Position numbers and translations under genes: made by a program
DNA from: Hormiphora californensis
Lineage: Eukaryota; Ctenophora; Tentaculata; Cydippida; Pleurobrachiidae
Assembly (NCBI GenBank): GCA_020137815.1
Contig: CM035353.1
Location: forward strand, 2,806,982-2,870,981
DNA length: 64,000 bases
Reading direction: 5' to 3'
Notes under the pieces: generated by a model
What the model was told of the DNA's origin: nothing
The model's input: the letters and a program-made list of their open reading frames with translations, nothing else
The model's database searches: none
In this document: positions 22,473 to 33,898 of the stretch, piece after piece
Position numbering within the stretch: position 1 is the first letter of the stretch
Layout of the letters: every line of letters starts with the position of its first letter

Positions 22473-24791
22473 ATGATGAATTTTCTACTTTGTGTCTCGA
22501 TCGTGATCCTCCTTGGGAGGCCGGTGAGTGGGGAAATACCCCGAGACTTGACCGACATTATTATCGAACCAGAACCGTACACCCTTCCCGAAAGGATTGC
22601 TATGCCGTCAGGTAATTTTATCCTTATTTAAATTCCAAAGTCTCACATAAGTTGGGTTGGTATTGTTATAAAATATGGGACTTATAATGGATTTCACTAC
22701 CCAAACAGTCACCTATTTACACATCTAATACATATTAGTTGGTGACACAGTCATCCCTTCCTCACTTTCCAGGCGAGGTTTACTTGTTCGCCGCCGAGGA
22801 AAATGTTGAAAGAGATCACGGCGAAGGGGAGTACGGCGCAATTCAGTTCCCAGAGAAGAAGTGGGCAAAACCTGGAGACACGGTCAAGTTGGAATGTAAC
22901 TCTGACTACGGCTATACAAGTAAGTCTAAATTGTACATTTTATTTTAACTTCTCTTGCTGAGTATGTGTAGCTGTAGCTGTCAACTCATTCTTAATTTCT
23001 CCCTCACCTTTGCCTACCCCCCCAGATTATCTGATCTCCCCGCCGAGCGAACCGGATCTACCCAAGATAGCGGCAGTGGCAGCCTCCTACAACAACACAG
23101 AGAAAGAGCTGATTGTAACAGCAACCTTCACCATTGAAGATGTCCAGAAAGGCAAGGATGACGGCTACTACTATTGCGTGGTGATACACAACGGAATAAG
23201 CCACGGTGACCATATCATAAACCCATTTTCTATCGCCCGGGCCCTGCTCATCATATCTGATCCGTGTGAGGGACAGTGTGTGGGTGATAGGTATGCGGGG
23301 TGCGAGGCGAATTATGATGACGGCTCCTTCCAGTGTAAAGACAAGCCGTGCTACGAGGGGAGGTGTGGTGAACACGAGATCTGTGAGGTGGAGGGTGACA
23401 GCGACAGATGTTCCTGTGACTACAAGTGCCCCTTGAGGCCCGACCCCAACAGATACGTGTGTACGGATACCTGTGAGTTTTTCTTTAGTGAGTGTCTCAT
23501 GAAGGAGCAGATTTGTAAAGATGGGATAGAACGAGCAGTGGATACCAGTGTGGTAAACCCCCTGGATACTTGTCTTGTTCCTACCTACACGGAGGCTACA
23601 GAGGACTATGTGACATATGAAGCAGCAGCTGGGGAGAAAGTCGCCCTGGACTCCGGAGTGAAGGTCCTTGGTTCACCGCCTGCTAGGGTCTCCTGGTTCT
23701 CAACAGCTGGAATTGGAGGTGAAGTTACACTGGTGGGAGAGGGAGCACTTGAGTATATCACCGTGGCGGAGAAATCCACAACGTTTTTCTCAGTAGTCGT
23801 CACACAATGCAAGAAGGAATGGGTGATGATGCACGAGATACAACCAGAAGCAGATGAGATAATTGACCCGGAGATACCTGATGGCATCGAGGAGTATGCA
23901 TCGTGTTCCATCCTGCCGGGCGGAGTGGTAGACAACTTCTACAGTGTGGCACACCAACTTGATCTGGCGTGCACGCACGTCCTCTCGAGCAATGTGTTCT
24001 CCAGCGTACCCTGGTTTGTATACGGGACATTCGACGTTATCGATGGAGATCTCGCACTCTCAGCCATGACCATATACGTTGGGGCTACCATTTTTGAGTT
24101 TCAAAGGGGATGGATCATTAACCTGGAGGGGAGGAAACACCCCATAATGGAAGGAGATGACCCAGCAGTCTTTGAGTACGGTACGGGACATTGTTCGGTC
24201 CAGTTTAAAGATAACCACCTCCATGCCCTCTGTGGGGATCTCTTTGAAGTCTATTACGATGGAGTCATGGCCGGACATGTCCGACTACTGCCCTCTCTAG
24301 GGAAGGGAGTCCAGTCGTTCCCGCAAGAGGCCGGTAGTTTTGGTTTGTGCTGGTCGTACGACTCTGGTTACCGAGCCAACTGGCAAGTGGGAAGAACACA
24401 CGGGGCCTGCAAAGTTGATAACACCGGACCAATCGAGGATTGTAGTGCGGAACTGGAGGACGAGTGTAACTTCCCAAAAATGACCTTCAAAGTGTTCATG
24501 TACTTCCCAATGGATGCGGATATTGATGTTCCCAGTTTCTCGGAATGTGGAGTTGGGGCGGGTGTTGCCTGCCATGAGTTGTCCTGCCAGGATGACGACC
24601 TGACCCCGATGCAGAGGTGCAGCATAAACCAGGCTTATCATCTGGGATGTGATCTGAAGTTCCTTGGTAGTGATGATGTCAGCGTTGACTTCGACAGCAT
24701 CGAGGAGTGTCCGGATTTGTGCGATTGGAGGAAGGAAGTCGTTAAGAGAGGGTGCCCACAATCTAAACTTCCTTATGAAGTATGTGCATGA
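22473..24791 (+). CDS. Secreted Ig / follistatin-like / Kazal / VWD-like protein
   Basis: Three exons (22473-22611, 22773-22919, 23026-24791) join in frame to 683 residues. Residues 1-20 are a signal peptide (MMNFLLCVSIVILLGRPVSG). An Ig-like domain follows, with Cys88 in VKLECNSD and Cys146 in the DDGYYYC motif. Next come a Cys-rich segment and a follistatin-type EGF module (CYEGRCGEHEICEVEGD), then a Kazal-like core (CEFFFSECLMKEQICKDG), the arrangement seen in SPARC and follistatin relatives. A second Ig-like stretch (RVSWFSTAG) lacks an obvious first Cys. The last ~300 residues (GTFDVIDGDLAL to GLCWSYDSGYRANW) resemble a von Willebrand type D domain with a following Cys-rich module. No transmembrane segment is present, so it is probably an extracellular-matrix or mucus protein. 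Domain calls from Ig to Kazal are good; VWD is tentative. Confidence 0.85.
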
Positions 24792-25792
24792 GGGACAATA
24801 GAAATGTAGGTTAATGACTCGTTGACACTTGACAGGATAATTAAGTTAGGCGATAATATCATATATTATGTAGAATTGATTGAAGCGTGAATTATTTTTA
24901 GCACATTGTTCAAAATATTTTGACCATTTATATTCATTAAGGAAGTTTATATTAAATGCATATATTGCAGTTTCCATATTTATGTGCATCATAACTCATT
25001 AGTCATAATGTTTTGATCGTACCTTCGAACAACCAACCAGTCTCAATGCTCCAAAGAGGAACAAATTTTCTCAGCTGCTATACCAGAAATGTACAGCCCT
25101 TGAAATATAGGTGCAAGTCATTTTTCAGTTTAGCATACATAATACCATTATATTTGTGTCTCAAAATATGTGCAGAAAATCACCCTGGCATTTTGTGCAC
25201 ATAACAAATTTTATCTTAGGAACAGAAACTCATTGAGATCGCCACCTTAACGCATAAATGCAATACCATTTTGGAGGAGAGAATGTCATTATGCAGTATA
25301 CCCTTACTGAGACAGTCACTAGCCAAAATGAATCAGTTCACACATTTGCCGTTCATAATATATGCGTTTTGAAATGTCTTTGCCTCCCCTATTTCGGAAA
25401 ACAAAAAACATTGAACAATTAGAGAATGTGTTCTAGCCGCGGGGTGCATGGGATTGTGTTTGAACAAAACTACCTCTCACATGTCACATTATATCCCGCT
25501 GGAACCCCTAGATACCAATAGGGGGGGTTTTAACCTAAAATCACCATTAAAATTTGCCAAAGTCAGGTCATAAAGAGTCATTTTTGGTACCATTTGATAC
25601 AAAGAATACCAAATTTCCAAAATTGTTTTGTTCAGGGGTGAGGGGGTGATACAGGGTCGAGCAAGGCAACCTCCCACCAATTCGACTTACTGCAGTTGCC
25701 GTATAATAATGTTATCGCGTGTGTCCATAATGCTTTTCAGGTTGATTTTAGACCAACCAACACATACCGGCTGAAACAAAAGTTTTTCAATG
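24792..25792. other. Intergenic, AT-rich; no gene seen
   Basis: No open frame with coding character and no inverted repeat of note. It may include the 3' UTR of the upstream secreted gene. Confidence 0.5.
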
Positions 25793-25872
25793 TCTGCAGT
25801 TGATTAAAAGTACATAGCTACTGTCTGCAGTAGATTAAAAGTACATAGCTACTGTCTGCAGTTGATTTAAAG
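25793..25872. repeat. 34-bp tandem repeat, 2.5 copies
   Basis: The unit TCTGCAGTTGATTAAAAGTA plus CATAGCTACTG repeats immediately before the Tigger-like element. Confidence 0.85.
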
Positions 25873-25874
25873 TA

Positions 25875-26468
25875 CAGTCGGACCCCGATTTACCGGGATG
25901 CTCGGGGGAAAGGGTTTAGACCAGTAAATCGGGGTCAATTACCGTTAAAGGTTGACAAGATACCTAAAACTTTTCGTATATCGTCTTATTTTGATTTATC
26001 ATTAATTTTCAGCATTTTTTCAGAATTTTTTGTCGGCTAGAAATATGTGCAAAATAGGGGGTCTACTGACAAATGAGTGTGCCTTTTTTAAAATTGATAA
26101 CGTAATATCTCCGGTTCCTGATGAGATACAGAAACCGTTTTGGTAGCGTTGGAAAGGTCTTATTGAGACCAATCCAACGCAACCAAGATCAAGTCTTTAT
26201 CTTTTGAGGAAACGGAAACGTGAATTTCAATTTGCGAGACGCAGTGAGTGTGCCCAGTAAAACCAGTGCTGACAATATCGGTAGACCCCCTATTTCGAAT
26301 TTTTTTCTAGCCGACAAAAAATTCTGAAAAAATGCTGAAAATTAATGATAAATCAAAATAAGACGATATACGAAAAGTTTTAGGTATCTTGTCAACCTTT
26401 AATTTCCTAGATCTGGGGAATTTTATCGTCCCAGTAAATAGGGGTTCCGGTAAATCGGGGTCCGACTG
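25875..26468 (+). mobile_element. Tigger/pogo-like element with a palindromic interior, 594 bp
   Basis: Ends CAGTCGGACCCCGATTTACC and the reverse complement, with TA duplicated at 25873-25874 and 26469-26470. The inside is an inverted repeat of about 115-bp arms (about 25944-26062 and 26290-26402) around a ~200-bp loop. No transposase is encoded, so it is non-autonomous. The loop contains a short internal inverted pair (CGGTTCCTGATGAGATA against TCTTTATCTTTTGAGGAAACGG), weakly conserved. Confidence 0.85.
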
Positions 26469-26542
26469 TATAGCTAAAAATTAAATAAAACATATCCTTA
26501 TGAGTTATGTATTATTAATTTATAACTAACATTTTGTACAAG

Positions 26543-27052
26543 CTAATAAAAATGACCACCAACCATTTTATTTGCTGGATGTAAAGCATAAACTTCAATG
26601 AGGATCGTCCCTGATTTGTTGACAACTTCACTTATCTCAAATTCTGTCTTATGAAACTGAGGACTCGTCCCACCCTGAACAGGATAGTGAGAAATAATCT
26701 AACAAAAACTATAGCATTGTGATCCGCACTACGAACAGAAGGAAATTAATGCCTCGTTACAAGTGAGACGGGGGAAATGCTAACAGGCGAATACCTGCCT
26801 AGCTAGAATGTATTTCGCACGCCCCGCCCCCAAAACACAAATGTAAAGGGAGGGTTAAAACATAACAGCTGCGAATACCTGATTCTGCCGGGTCCGTCCT
26901 AGCAGCGCCCACGATGACTTTTCATCCGGCAGTTTATCATTCGTCACTTTCACAACAGCAAAAGTTTGGAGAGTATCGCCACACTCAAAGATGTCGTAAA
27001 GATCGGAAAACTCTGCGGAATTTTGAAACTTATACACACAGACCAAGAGCTC
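26543..27052 (-). CDS. Last two exons of a possible C2-domain protein
   Basis: Exon 26879-27052 (58 codons) and exon 26543-26674 (43 codons and stop) have AG acceptors. The upstream exon has a GT donor, and both are phase 0. Together they read ELLVCVYKFQNSAEF ... YDIFECGDTLQTFAVVKV ... WALLGRTRQNQ / GGTSPQFHKTEFEI ... IEVYAL. The order resembles a C2 beta-sandwich of the copine or synaptotagmin kind: a strand with a DPYVxV-like position, W-LLGRT, then P-F-K-FEI. Acidic Ca2+-binding residues are not evident. The 5' exons were not found. Domain call is tentative; coding status is well supported by splice phase. Confidence 0.55.
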
Positions 27053-27308
27053 CTGAACACTTGAACTTGCCAGAATATATATGACACATGCCCTCTAGCA
27101 CTAGTCACCTAAACTGAATTGACACCGCATCTTTCCAGAATATGACATGACTCGAGAGTAGAAGGACGGCTCTCGTCCAAGTAAAGTTGATCCTCTGCAT
27201 ACCAACACTGGACTAAGTGTTAATGAAGACATTATAGCTCTGCTGATGGGGTCACAATCTTGTTTCCGTCATCAGCTAGAGTAACATAAGGTGAGGTTTA
27301 CATTCATT

Positions 27309-27446
27309 TTGGGCGAAAAGTTAACCTCAATTTTCTCCTTAACGGTGTGCGCTAAAACGATTCCAACTATGAACTATTTCATCTCTTCGAGCCGGACGAA
27401 ACCCCGAAATTGACTTTTTAGACCCCCCCCCCCCCTCTGGCCTTAA
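27309..27446. mobile_element. Truncated copy of the TTAA-bounded palindromic element
   Basis: Matches one end of the element at 55818-56796: AAAAGTTAACCTCA, then TTCGAGCCGGACGA, then a C run and CCTCTGGCC followed by TTAA (27443-27446). Only one end is present. Confidence 0.75.
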
Positions 27447-27550
27447 CGCTGGCCGGGGCTCGGGGGTGGCAGGTGGCAAGTTTAAAAATTTTGGAAAAAC
27501 AAGTTTAAAAATCAAGTTTAAAAAAATCAGACTTTTTTTACGGCCCCATA

Positions 27551-27773
27551 AAGTCGGATTTTTTGAAACTGTCACCCCCCTGGGTATTTTCGAATTTCGT
27601 AAATGACCATAAATCCGGTTCCTGACGAGATAGAGACTTGAAATTTGGAGGTTACGAAGATCTTGCTAAGTTCTTCCGAACCTCCATATTTCAAGTCTCT
27701 ATCTTATCAGGAACCGGAGATATGTCAAATTTTGTTAATTCAGGGGGGTGACAGTTTCAAAAAATCCGACTTT
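27551..27773. repeat. Inverted repeat, about 223 bp
   Basis: Left arm AAGTCGGATTTTTTGAAACT and the mirrored right arm continue inward through a GATAGAGACTTGAAAT / ATTTCAAGTCTCTATC stem. Similar inner sequence occurs in the hairpin at 30125-30357. Confidence 0.8.
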
Positions 27774-28739
27774 ACCAATTTTACTCGCTTAAAATTCTGA
27801 CGCGCGGCGCGGCAGACAAATGCAAGGAACAAACTGCGTAACCGCGCCTTCCATGAAATTTCAACTGTTCAACAGTTGAAACTTTCACTGCAATAATAGG
27901 ATAACATGGGCCCCCGATGACATCAGTTCCAGCTTATTCTAAACCGCGAGGTGGAGAATAGGACTAGGGAGCGAGCTGTATGGCGGCGCCATACCCTAAT
28001 ACCCTGGCCTGGCCTTGATGTCGATGACATATATACCCTGCTAACTTAAATAATGCGCCAGTGGCGAGAAGTCCCACTAGCGCGCTCTCAGTAAACAGCC
28101 AGTCCAGCGGCAGATTATTTCCCACTGGCAGGTTATTTATTTTTAACTCCTACGTAACATTCAAAGTGTGTGTAAATGATCAGTTCTTACTAAAATACAG
28201 AGGGAACACTATGTGCAACACTTACACACTACATTGGAGAGAAAGAAAGGACACATTCCGTCAATTACTCTCTCTTTATCTCCCCTTTTGTCTCACTCTC
28301 TCTTTCTCTGTGTTATTTGTGACATGCCCCTTATCAGGCTATTTCTTTCACTCTCTTTCCTTAGCAACTGCTTAGTAACTGTTACCAAACAGTGTACACT
28401 CAATTGTGACGTGTTTTTAACTATTTCTCGGTTCTCTGATCTTTGTGTGTTTTGATTAGTGTTCTCTCTCTTGTTGGTGTGTAATACTTGAAATAAACAA
28501 CTAAAGCAGGGTATATAACCCATAAACTCTGACCACTGGCACGTTATAGGTTTAAACCCCTCCGCCTCTCCCTCGGCTCCGCCTCGGGATCGTCGTCGTG
28601 ATTTAAACCAGTTTATCCGCCAGCGGCGGATAAACTCCAGCTAACTTCTCCCAGCGGCGCGCTGGGAGAAAGTTATCTGAAATAACGCGCCAGTGGCCAG
28701 AGTTTATGCCTCATATAAACACCTGGCGCGACCCCCGCA
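27774..28739. other. No gene seen
   Basis: Contains short inverted GC-rich blocks (CGCCAGCGGCGG, CCAGCGGCGCGCTGG at 28617-28670) and CT-rich stretches. Open frames here show no family resemblance. Confidence 0.5.
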
Positions 28740-28909
28740 CACAGGTGTCGGCTCCGCCCTCTAAAAAGGGTCGTGTCTTTCAAGGCTTTTTGCACGCGAT
28801 CCACTGGACCGATTTGCATTCGGTTTGCCAATCTCAGACGGTTTAGAATCAATCTGAGGGTATCAGAAAATAGGTTGAACTCTTGTGAGTACTGGAAAAT
28901 ACCCGGCAT

Positions 28910-28965
28910 CTGTATGGCGGCGCCATACCCCATTTGATTCTCAGATGGGTCGCGGCGCCAGACAG
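28910..28965 (+). mobile_element. GC-rich hAT-like MITE, 56 bp
   Basis: CTGTATGGCGGCGCC ... GGCGCCAGACAG, flanked by a perfect 8-bp duplication, CCCGGCAT, on both sides. Confidence 0.88.
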
Positions 28966-29089
28966 CCCGGCATTGATAGCGGATGCTAATTGCATCAACA
29001 TATCTCCCAATATCTTCTAAATCGCATGGGCGTAGTGCAGAAACTCTCGGAAGCTAGATTATAGGTTTGACTTCAGTGCCAATTTTGAC

Positions 29090-29149
29090 CTGTCTGGCGC
29101 CGCGACCCATCTGAGCGCACTGTCGCTGGGGTATGGCGCCGCCATACAG
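29090..29149 (-). mobile_element. GC-rich hAT-like MITE, 60 bp
   Basis: Same family in inverse orientation (CTGTCTGGCGCCGCG ... CGCCGCCATACAG). Flanked by a perfect 8-bp duplication, ATTTTGAC. Confidence 0.88.
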
Positions 29150-29312
29150 ATTTTGACCCACTTCCTCGGGTATTTTCCAGTATATTTTCCAATAATATTA
29201 GGATCATTTGTAGTCTTTTGCGACAAACCGGATGCAAATCGGTCCAGTAGATCGCGTGAAACATCCCTTGAAAGAAACGACCCTTTTTGGGGTGGAGCCG
29301 ACACCTGTGTGT

Positions 29313-30124
29313 GAGCTCAATCTTGGTCGCGCTTGGTAACGCGGCCACCCCTACTGCACAGGCCGCGCGAAGCGCGGCAACGAAGCCCGCGAATAGGGGA
29401 TCTCATCACCAATGGTCGCGCACGGTCTTGTCTCATATGAGACCCTCCTCTTCGCACCGGGCCTACACAGTCAGTGTAGGACAAGCACGGTCTATGTCAC
29501 CAAGCCATACCCCATTTGATTCTCAGTGCGCTCAGATGGGTCGCGGGAGCGAGAGAGGCCGAGGGAAAATTCCACCCGCCCACCCCAGCCACCTGCTGTC
29601 GGCCATAGTGTTTCGGGCAGGTCATCCTCCAGACGCAGCAATCACAATTCAAACAAACGTCAAACAAACAAACTGTTGTTTAGGTGTTGGTGTGTTCGTT
29701 CACTGTAAGGGGAGTGATCGCACTATAACTGCTTGTTGAGTAACCAAATAACTGCAGGGCGCAGGCCTGAGTGGTCATATTGAATTTCGATTTTCTTCTC
29801 TAATCCCTATTTAAATCTTGTTCAGATCTCATTATTCAGTATAAATTATACTATAATCAATTAATCTGCCCGAGTATATGTGAGATTTCCCCATTCAACT
29901 GTTGTACGGATCAGGACTGGGACCATGTCGATATTTTCCAAACTCGAAACGAAAATGTTCAACGTTAGGAAGTGTCGTGAGTATCTTGCTCTGCTTCTGA
30001 GTTCTGCTTCTGCTTCTGCTCTGTTTTTTTAGGCCGTTCCTCGCTTCATCCTTATAAAGGTGGCTCGGCTGGTCCTCACTTGACTCTGCTAACGTCCAAT
30101 CGGATCCAATCCTCGTTGCAGTAC
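29313..30124. other. No gene seen; truncated GC-rich MITE near 29505
   Basis: A partial copy of the GC-rich MITE (CCATACCCCATTTGATTCTC ... GATGGGTCGCGG) lies at about 29505-29545. A remnant of the 9-bp-TSD MITE (GTCTATGTCACCAA) precedes it. Nothing else is recognised. Confidence 0.55.
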
Positions 30125-30357
30125 TAAAGTACACCCCAAACTACTATGTCCCTCACTCGGGTTTTTAGAAATTTCCCACGGTCATTTCTCCACTTCTTGA
30201 TGAGATAGAGACTTAAAATTTGTTTTGTAGGAAGAACTCAACATCATCTCCCCACAAAACAAATTTTCAGTCTCTATCTCATCAGGGAGTGGAGAAATGA
30301 CCGTGGGAAATTTCACAAAACCCGAGTGAGGGACATAGTAGTTTTGGGTGTACTTTA
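30125..30357. repeat. Inverted repeat, about 233 bp
   Basis: Near-perfect arms starting TAAAGTACACCCCAAACTAC and mirrored to 30357, with a short ~20-bp loop near 30240. Confidence 0.9.
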
Positions 30358-30644
30358 GGTGTGACCATGGCGCCAACAGGTGTTGCTAATTGTTCTGTCG
30401 TTCTGACTATTGTCTGACTGTGGTCTGGAAACCCCCTACTGTACGGAGCTTTTCTGAATCACCTGATCCACGGAGGTGAATTATCACGACGCGGCTACTT
30501 ACTATGGACAATTCCTATTTTAGTCTTCTGTGAGCTATTAATCTCCTCTTCAGTTGTTGTGAATCGAATTAACACTGGAACTACTGCAGAGTCTAAAGCA
30601 TTATCCGTGTATCCGAGCTACCTATCTCGGATTATACATACTCC
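30358..30644. other. No gene seen
   Basis: Unique-looking sequence with no open frame of note and no repeat family. Confidence 0.5.
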
Positions 30645-30722
30645 TTGGTGACATATTAGACACCTGGCGCGACCAAGATTGAGCTCACACGGGGGTCGCG
30701 CCAGGTATCTATATGTCACCAA
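30645..30722 (+). mobile_element. MITE with TTGGTGACAT ends and 9-bp target duplication
   Basis: Inverted ends TTGGTGACAT and ATGTCACCAA. The flanks carry ACATACTCC twice (30636-30644, 30723-30731). A second copy with its own 9-bp duplication lies at 42144-42207. A 9-bp duplication points to a Mutator-like origin, which is inference. Confidence 0.85.
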
Positions 30723-30869
30723 ACATACTCCCTGGCATGATGGGATGATAGCTGCAACTGCATGGTACACCCGGATGACATCCGGGCCGGATGTTTACAT
30801 ACACCCTGCTGACAGTAGAACGCTCGTAACGATCTTTCAGCCGGTCGTTTCATGGCATGTGTAGCAAAG

Positions 30870-30987
30870 AAAAACAAAGCAAAATTGTGGTCGTGTGTCT
30901 TGTGTGATTTTTTGGTCGTATGACGTCATGACGTCATACGACCAAAAAATCACACAAGACACACGACCACAATTTTGCTTTGTTTTT
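30870..30987. repeat. Perfect palindrome centred on paired CRE motifs
   Basis: Arms of about 59 bp with essentially no loop. The centre reads TGACGTCATGACGTCA (30921-30936), two overlapping full cAMP-response-element palindromes. Confidence 0.9.
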
Positions 30988-31284
30988 CGCGTCAGGCCTC
31001 CAGCTTTCCCCACCAATGTCAGTAAGCTGTTATTGTTAGGTGGACAGTAGTTTTTAGTTGGGGTTTGTCGGGTAGTTTTGAGAAAACCCTATATACTATC
31101 AAGTTCGGCTTTTGTCAATTCCAGGGCAACTACTGTGGAGGAAAAGGAATCGTGTACCAATGTATTTAGGTGCAGATAGTTTAGCAAGACGTCTTGATGC
31201 TACGAGTCCTCACTTTCCTGTGTGCCGAAACTCGATCCCAAATGGGTTTGGTACTACATAGCGCTATAGGTTATTAACCATTTT
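30988..31284. other. No gene seen
   Basis: No recognisable feature between the palindrome and the LINE fragment. Confidence 0.45.
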
Positions 31285-31960
31285 CCATACGTAGAGGAGA
31301 TGGGACAGATATGATCGGTTGCTTCGGAACCCATATGTTGGTCAGGGGACAGGAGGTTGTTATCTTCAACAAAGTCGACCATTTGTCGTCTAACAACTCG
31401 CTCAAAAACTTTCACCAGCTGGCTGGTGAGGCTGACCGGTCTGTAGTTGGCAGGTGAGCTTCGGTTTCTTTCTTAAATATCGGGACAATAGATTGACACT
31501 TGAATACTCCAGCTATGTCACCAGTTTTTTATCGAAGCTGACCAGAGTTCAGCCATTATACTGGTGCCAGTGTGTGGCTACATTTCCTCAATAGCAGGGA
31601 AGGAAATTTATCTGGTCCTGGTGCTGTGTGTGGGCCATTTCTTTGATTGCCTGCACGATGTAGTTTGAGTTGTGATTGTAATCGACGTCAGGGACGGTTG
31701 TGACGGTGGCTCAAGAGCTGGAGGAATTGTAAAATTTCCGGTTGGAGAGCTGAATACTGTTGCTGGAGTAGCTCTGCCATGGTTGCTGGGTCAGAGTGGA
31801 GGGTACCATCGCTGTCTTTCAGTGGTCCGATTCCAAACCTAGATGATTTAAGGCGATTTGCAAAACTGAAAAATGCCTTTGGATTGGTTTTTATCTTCCT
31901 CGGCACGTCCTTTTCTTCCTGGTACTTCTCTGACCGGATGCTTGATGCCATCTGAAGTTC
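31285..31960 (-). pseudogene. Decayed LINE (non-LTR retrotransposon) reverse-transcriptase fragment
   Basis: Read on the minus strand. An upstream linker block (TNPKAFFSFANRLK ... GIGPLKDSDGTLHSDP) is followed by the start of the RT domain (NYIVQAIKEMA, APG-like block, KFPSLLL). IVPIFKKE and KVFERVVRRQMVDFVEDNN with LLSPDQHMG come next. The order is that of CR1/Jockey-type ORF2. Several frameshifts and stops show it is dead. The endonuclease and the catalytic YADD block are absent. Confidence 0.8.
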
Positions 31961-32915
31961 GATGCGTGGAGTTCTTGTAATCTGGGGAGATTTGGTGTTT
32001 CTTCGGCTTTATAAATCAGTTACACGGTCGCTTGTAGTGGGAAAACGGTAATGGAAAACGAAGATACAGTAAAACGACGCGCAACCGTGCAACCAATCAG
32101 GGCGCTAGTACGTGCTGACACATGAACTTTTTGCCGCGCGTTATGCACCGTGCGCGTCTCCTTACTGTATTTTGCGTTACCGTATTTTGACTGCAAGCAG
32201 CACTGTTAGGAAGGAATTAATCCAGCAAACTCCCGTAGTTTGTATTCACACGACTATCACCTTGTATGTCACGTGTGTGCATGATTATTCATGCACGCAT
32301 GTAGGTAGCTATGCTTATCAAGTCGATTGTTCAATGTTCATATAGTATTATAGTGAAATTTGCAGTTCTGCCTGCGCGATAAAGGTTGGTTGTCAAGCTT
32401 GGTTGTATAAGTCTCATAACAATAATTCTGTTGTAATGAAAATGTGTAATAATATGTAATAATAATATGTAATAATATTAATATGGACAATTGAGACTCG
32501 TTGACTATCAGGAATGGGGGGACAGACGCTAGGTCTAACGCCTAAGTCTAATCGGACTCTAAATATAATACTTAGAGTCTAGTCCGCTTTTTGCTCAAAA
32601 TACAGGGAAAACTCTAAAAAGTCTAAAATAGGGGGCCGACTCTATGCCTACTAAGTCTAAAACAAGGGGACGCTAAGTCTAAGAAATAACGGTAGTTAAT
32701 TCTAAAATCGTAGATTGCGAGCGATCGTTTCCGGCTGTCAGGCAGTTCCACCAAGGCAAGTCTTTTCTCTACTAGCTATTAGTGCTGGGACGTGGTGTAG
32801 AGAGGGTTGGTGGATTGATTGATGTACGTGTGTGAGTGATCGGTGGCCGGGGAGCGGTGCTGTCGCTGATGGGACCTGATATCCGTGTAGCGGTGCTGGT
32901 GGGGCCAGATATCCG
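31961..32915. other. No gene seen; motif-bearing spacer
   Basis: Around 32525-32700 there are several short AGTCTA / AGACTCTA-type words related to the motif-rich region at 40.8-43 kb. Nothing else is recognised. Confidence 0.5.
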
Positions 32916-33062
<147 letters not shown>

Positions 33063-33230
33063 CTAGAACTAGAGTATGCTTTCCCTTGCTTTCCCTTTGA
33101 GTACGCGGTGCACCTGCTCCCTTACCTCTGATCCCTAACATCGCGAGAGAGCGCAGGAGAGAGAGTGTGCGGACCATTATATTAGGTCATCCAGTATTGA
33201 TTGTCGTTGGGCTTTTATAGGAGAAAGAGG

Positions 33231-33877
33231 GATATCATACGACTCTTACTGAAGTTAGCAGGTGCTGATTGATTTCGCAATCGCTTACTGGAGTAAGCGA
33301 CGGGTGCTGACTGTTTTCCAAAATAACTCTTATTTTCTTGTAAGAGATATCAAGAGTAAGAGAATGGTGATTCCATTCTCTTGTGTGGTAAGCGCCGCTA
33401 CTTAGCGACGTATAAACTCTTAAAACTCTTAACTGACGGGGGATCACAGCATCTGGTCACGTGAAAGGTCACGTGATAAATCCTAGTGCACAGGGATAGC
33501 CTGTGACTGCGTACATGTGATCGATAACAGCCAATCAGAATGCAGCTAGTGAGGGATATCATACGACTCTTACTGAAGTTAGCAGGTGCTGATTGATTTC
33601 GCAATCGCTTACTGGAGTAAGCGACAGGTGCTGACTGTTTTCCAAAATAACTCTTATTTTCTTGTAAGAGATATCAAGAGTAAGAGAATGGTGATTCCAT
33701 TCTCTTGCGTGGTAAGCGCCGCTACTTAGCGACGTATAAACTCTTAAAACTCTTAACTGACCGGGGATCACAGAATCTGGTCACGTGAAAGGTCACGTGA
33801 TAAGTCCTAGTGCACAGGGATAGCCTGTGACTGCGTACATGTGATCGATAACAGCCAATCAGAATGCAGCTAGTGAG
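33231..33877. repeat. Direct tandem duplication, two 324-bp copies
   Basis: 33231-33553 and 33555-33877 are almost identical, both starting GATATCATACGACTCTTACT and ending GAATGCAGCTAGTGAG. Parts reappear inverted at about 34170-34230 and 34830-34895. Confidence 0.92.
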
Positions 33878-33898
33878 TGAGAGAGAGCAAGATAGTAA

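Larger units (their letters stand above)
28740..29312. repeat. Large inverted repeat carrying two GC-rich MITEs
   Basis: The arm from 28740 (ACACAGGTGTCGGCTCCGCC) pairs with the arm ending near 29312 (GGAGCCGACACCTGTGT). Paired sequence continues inward past ACTGGACCGATTTGCAT, with divergence. One GC-rich MITE sits in each arm (28910, 29090). Confidence 0.75.
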
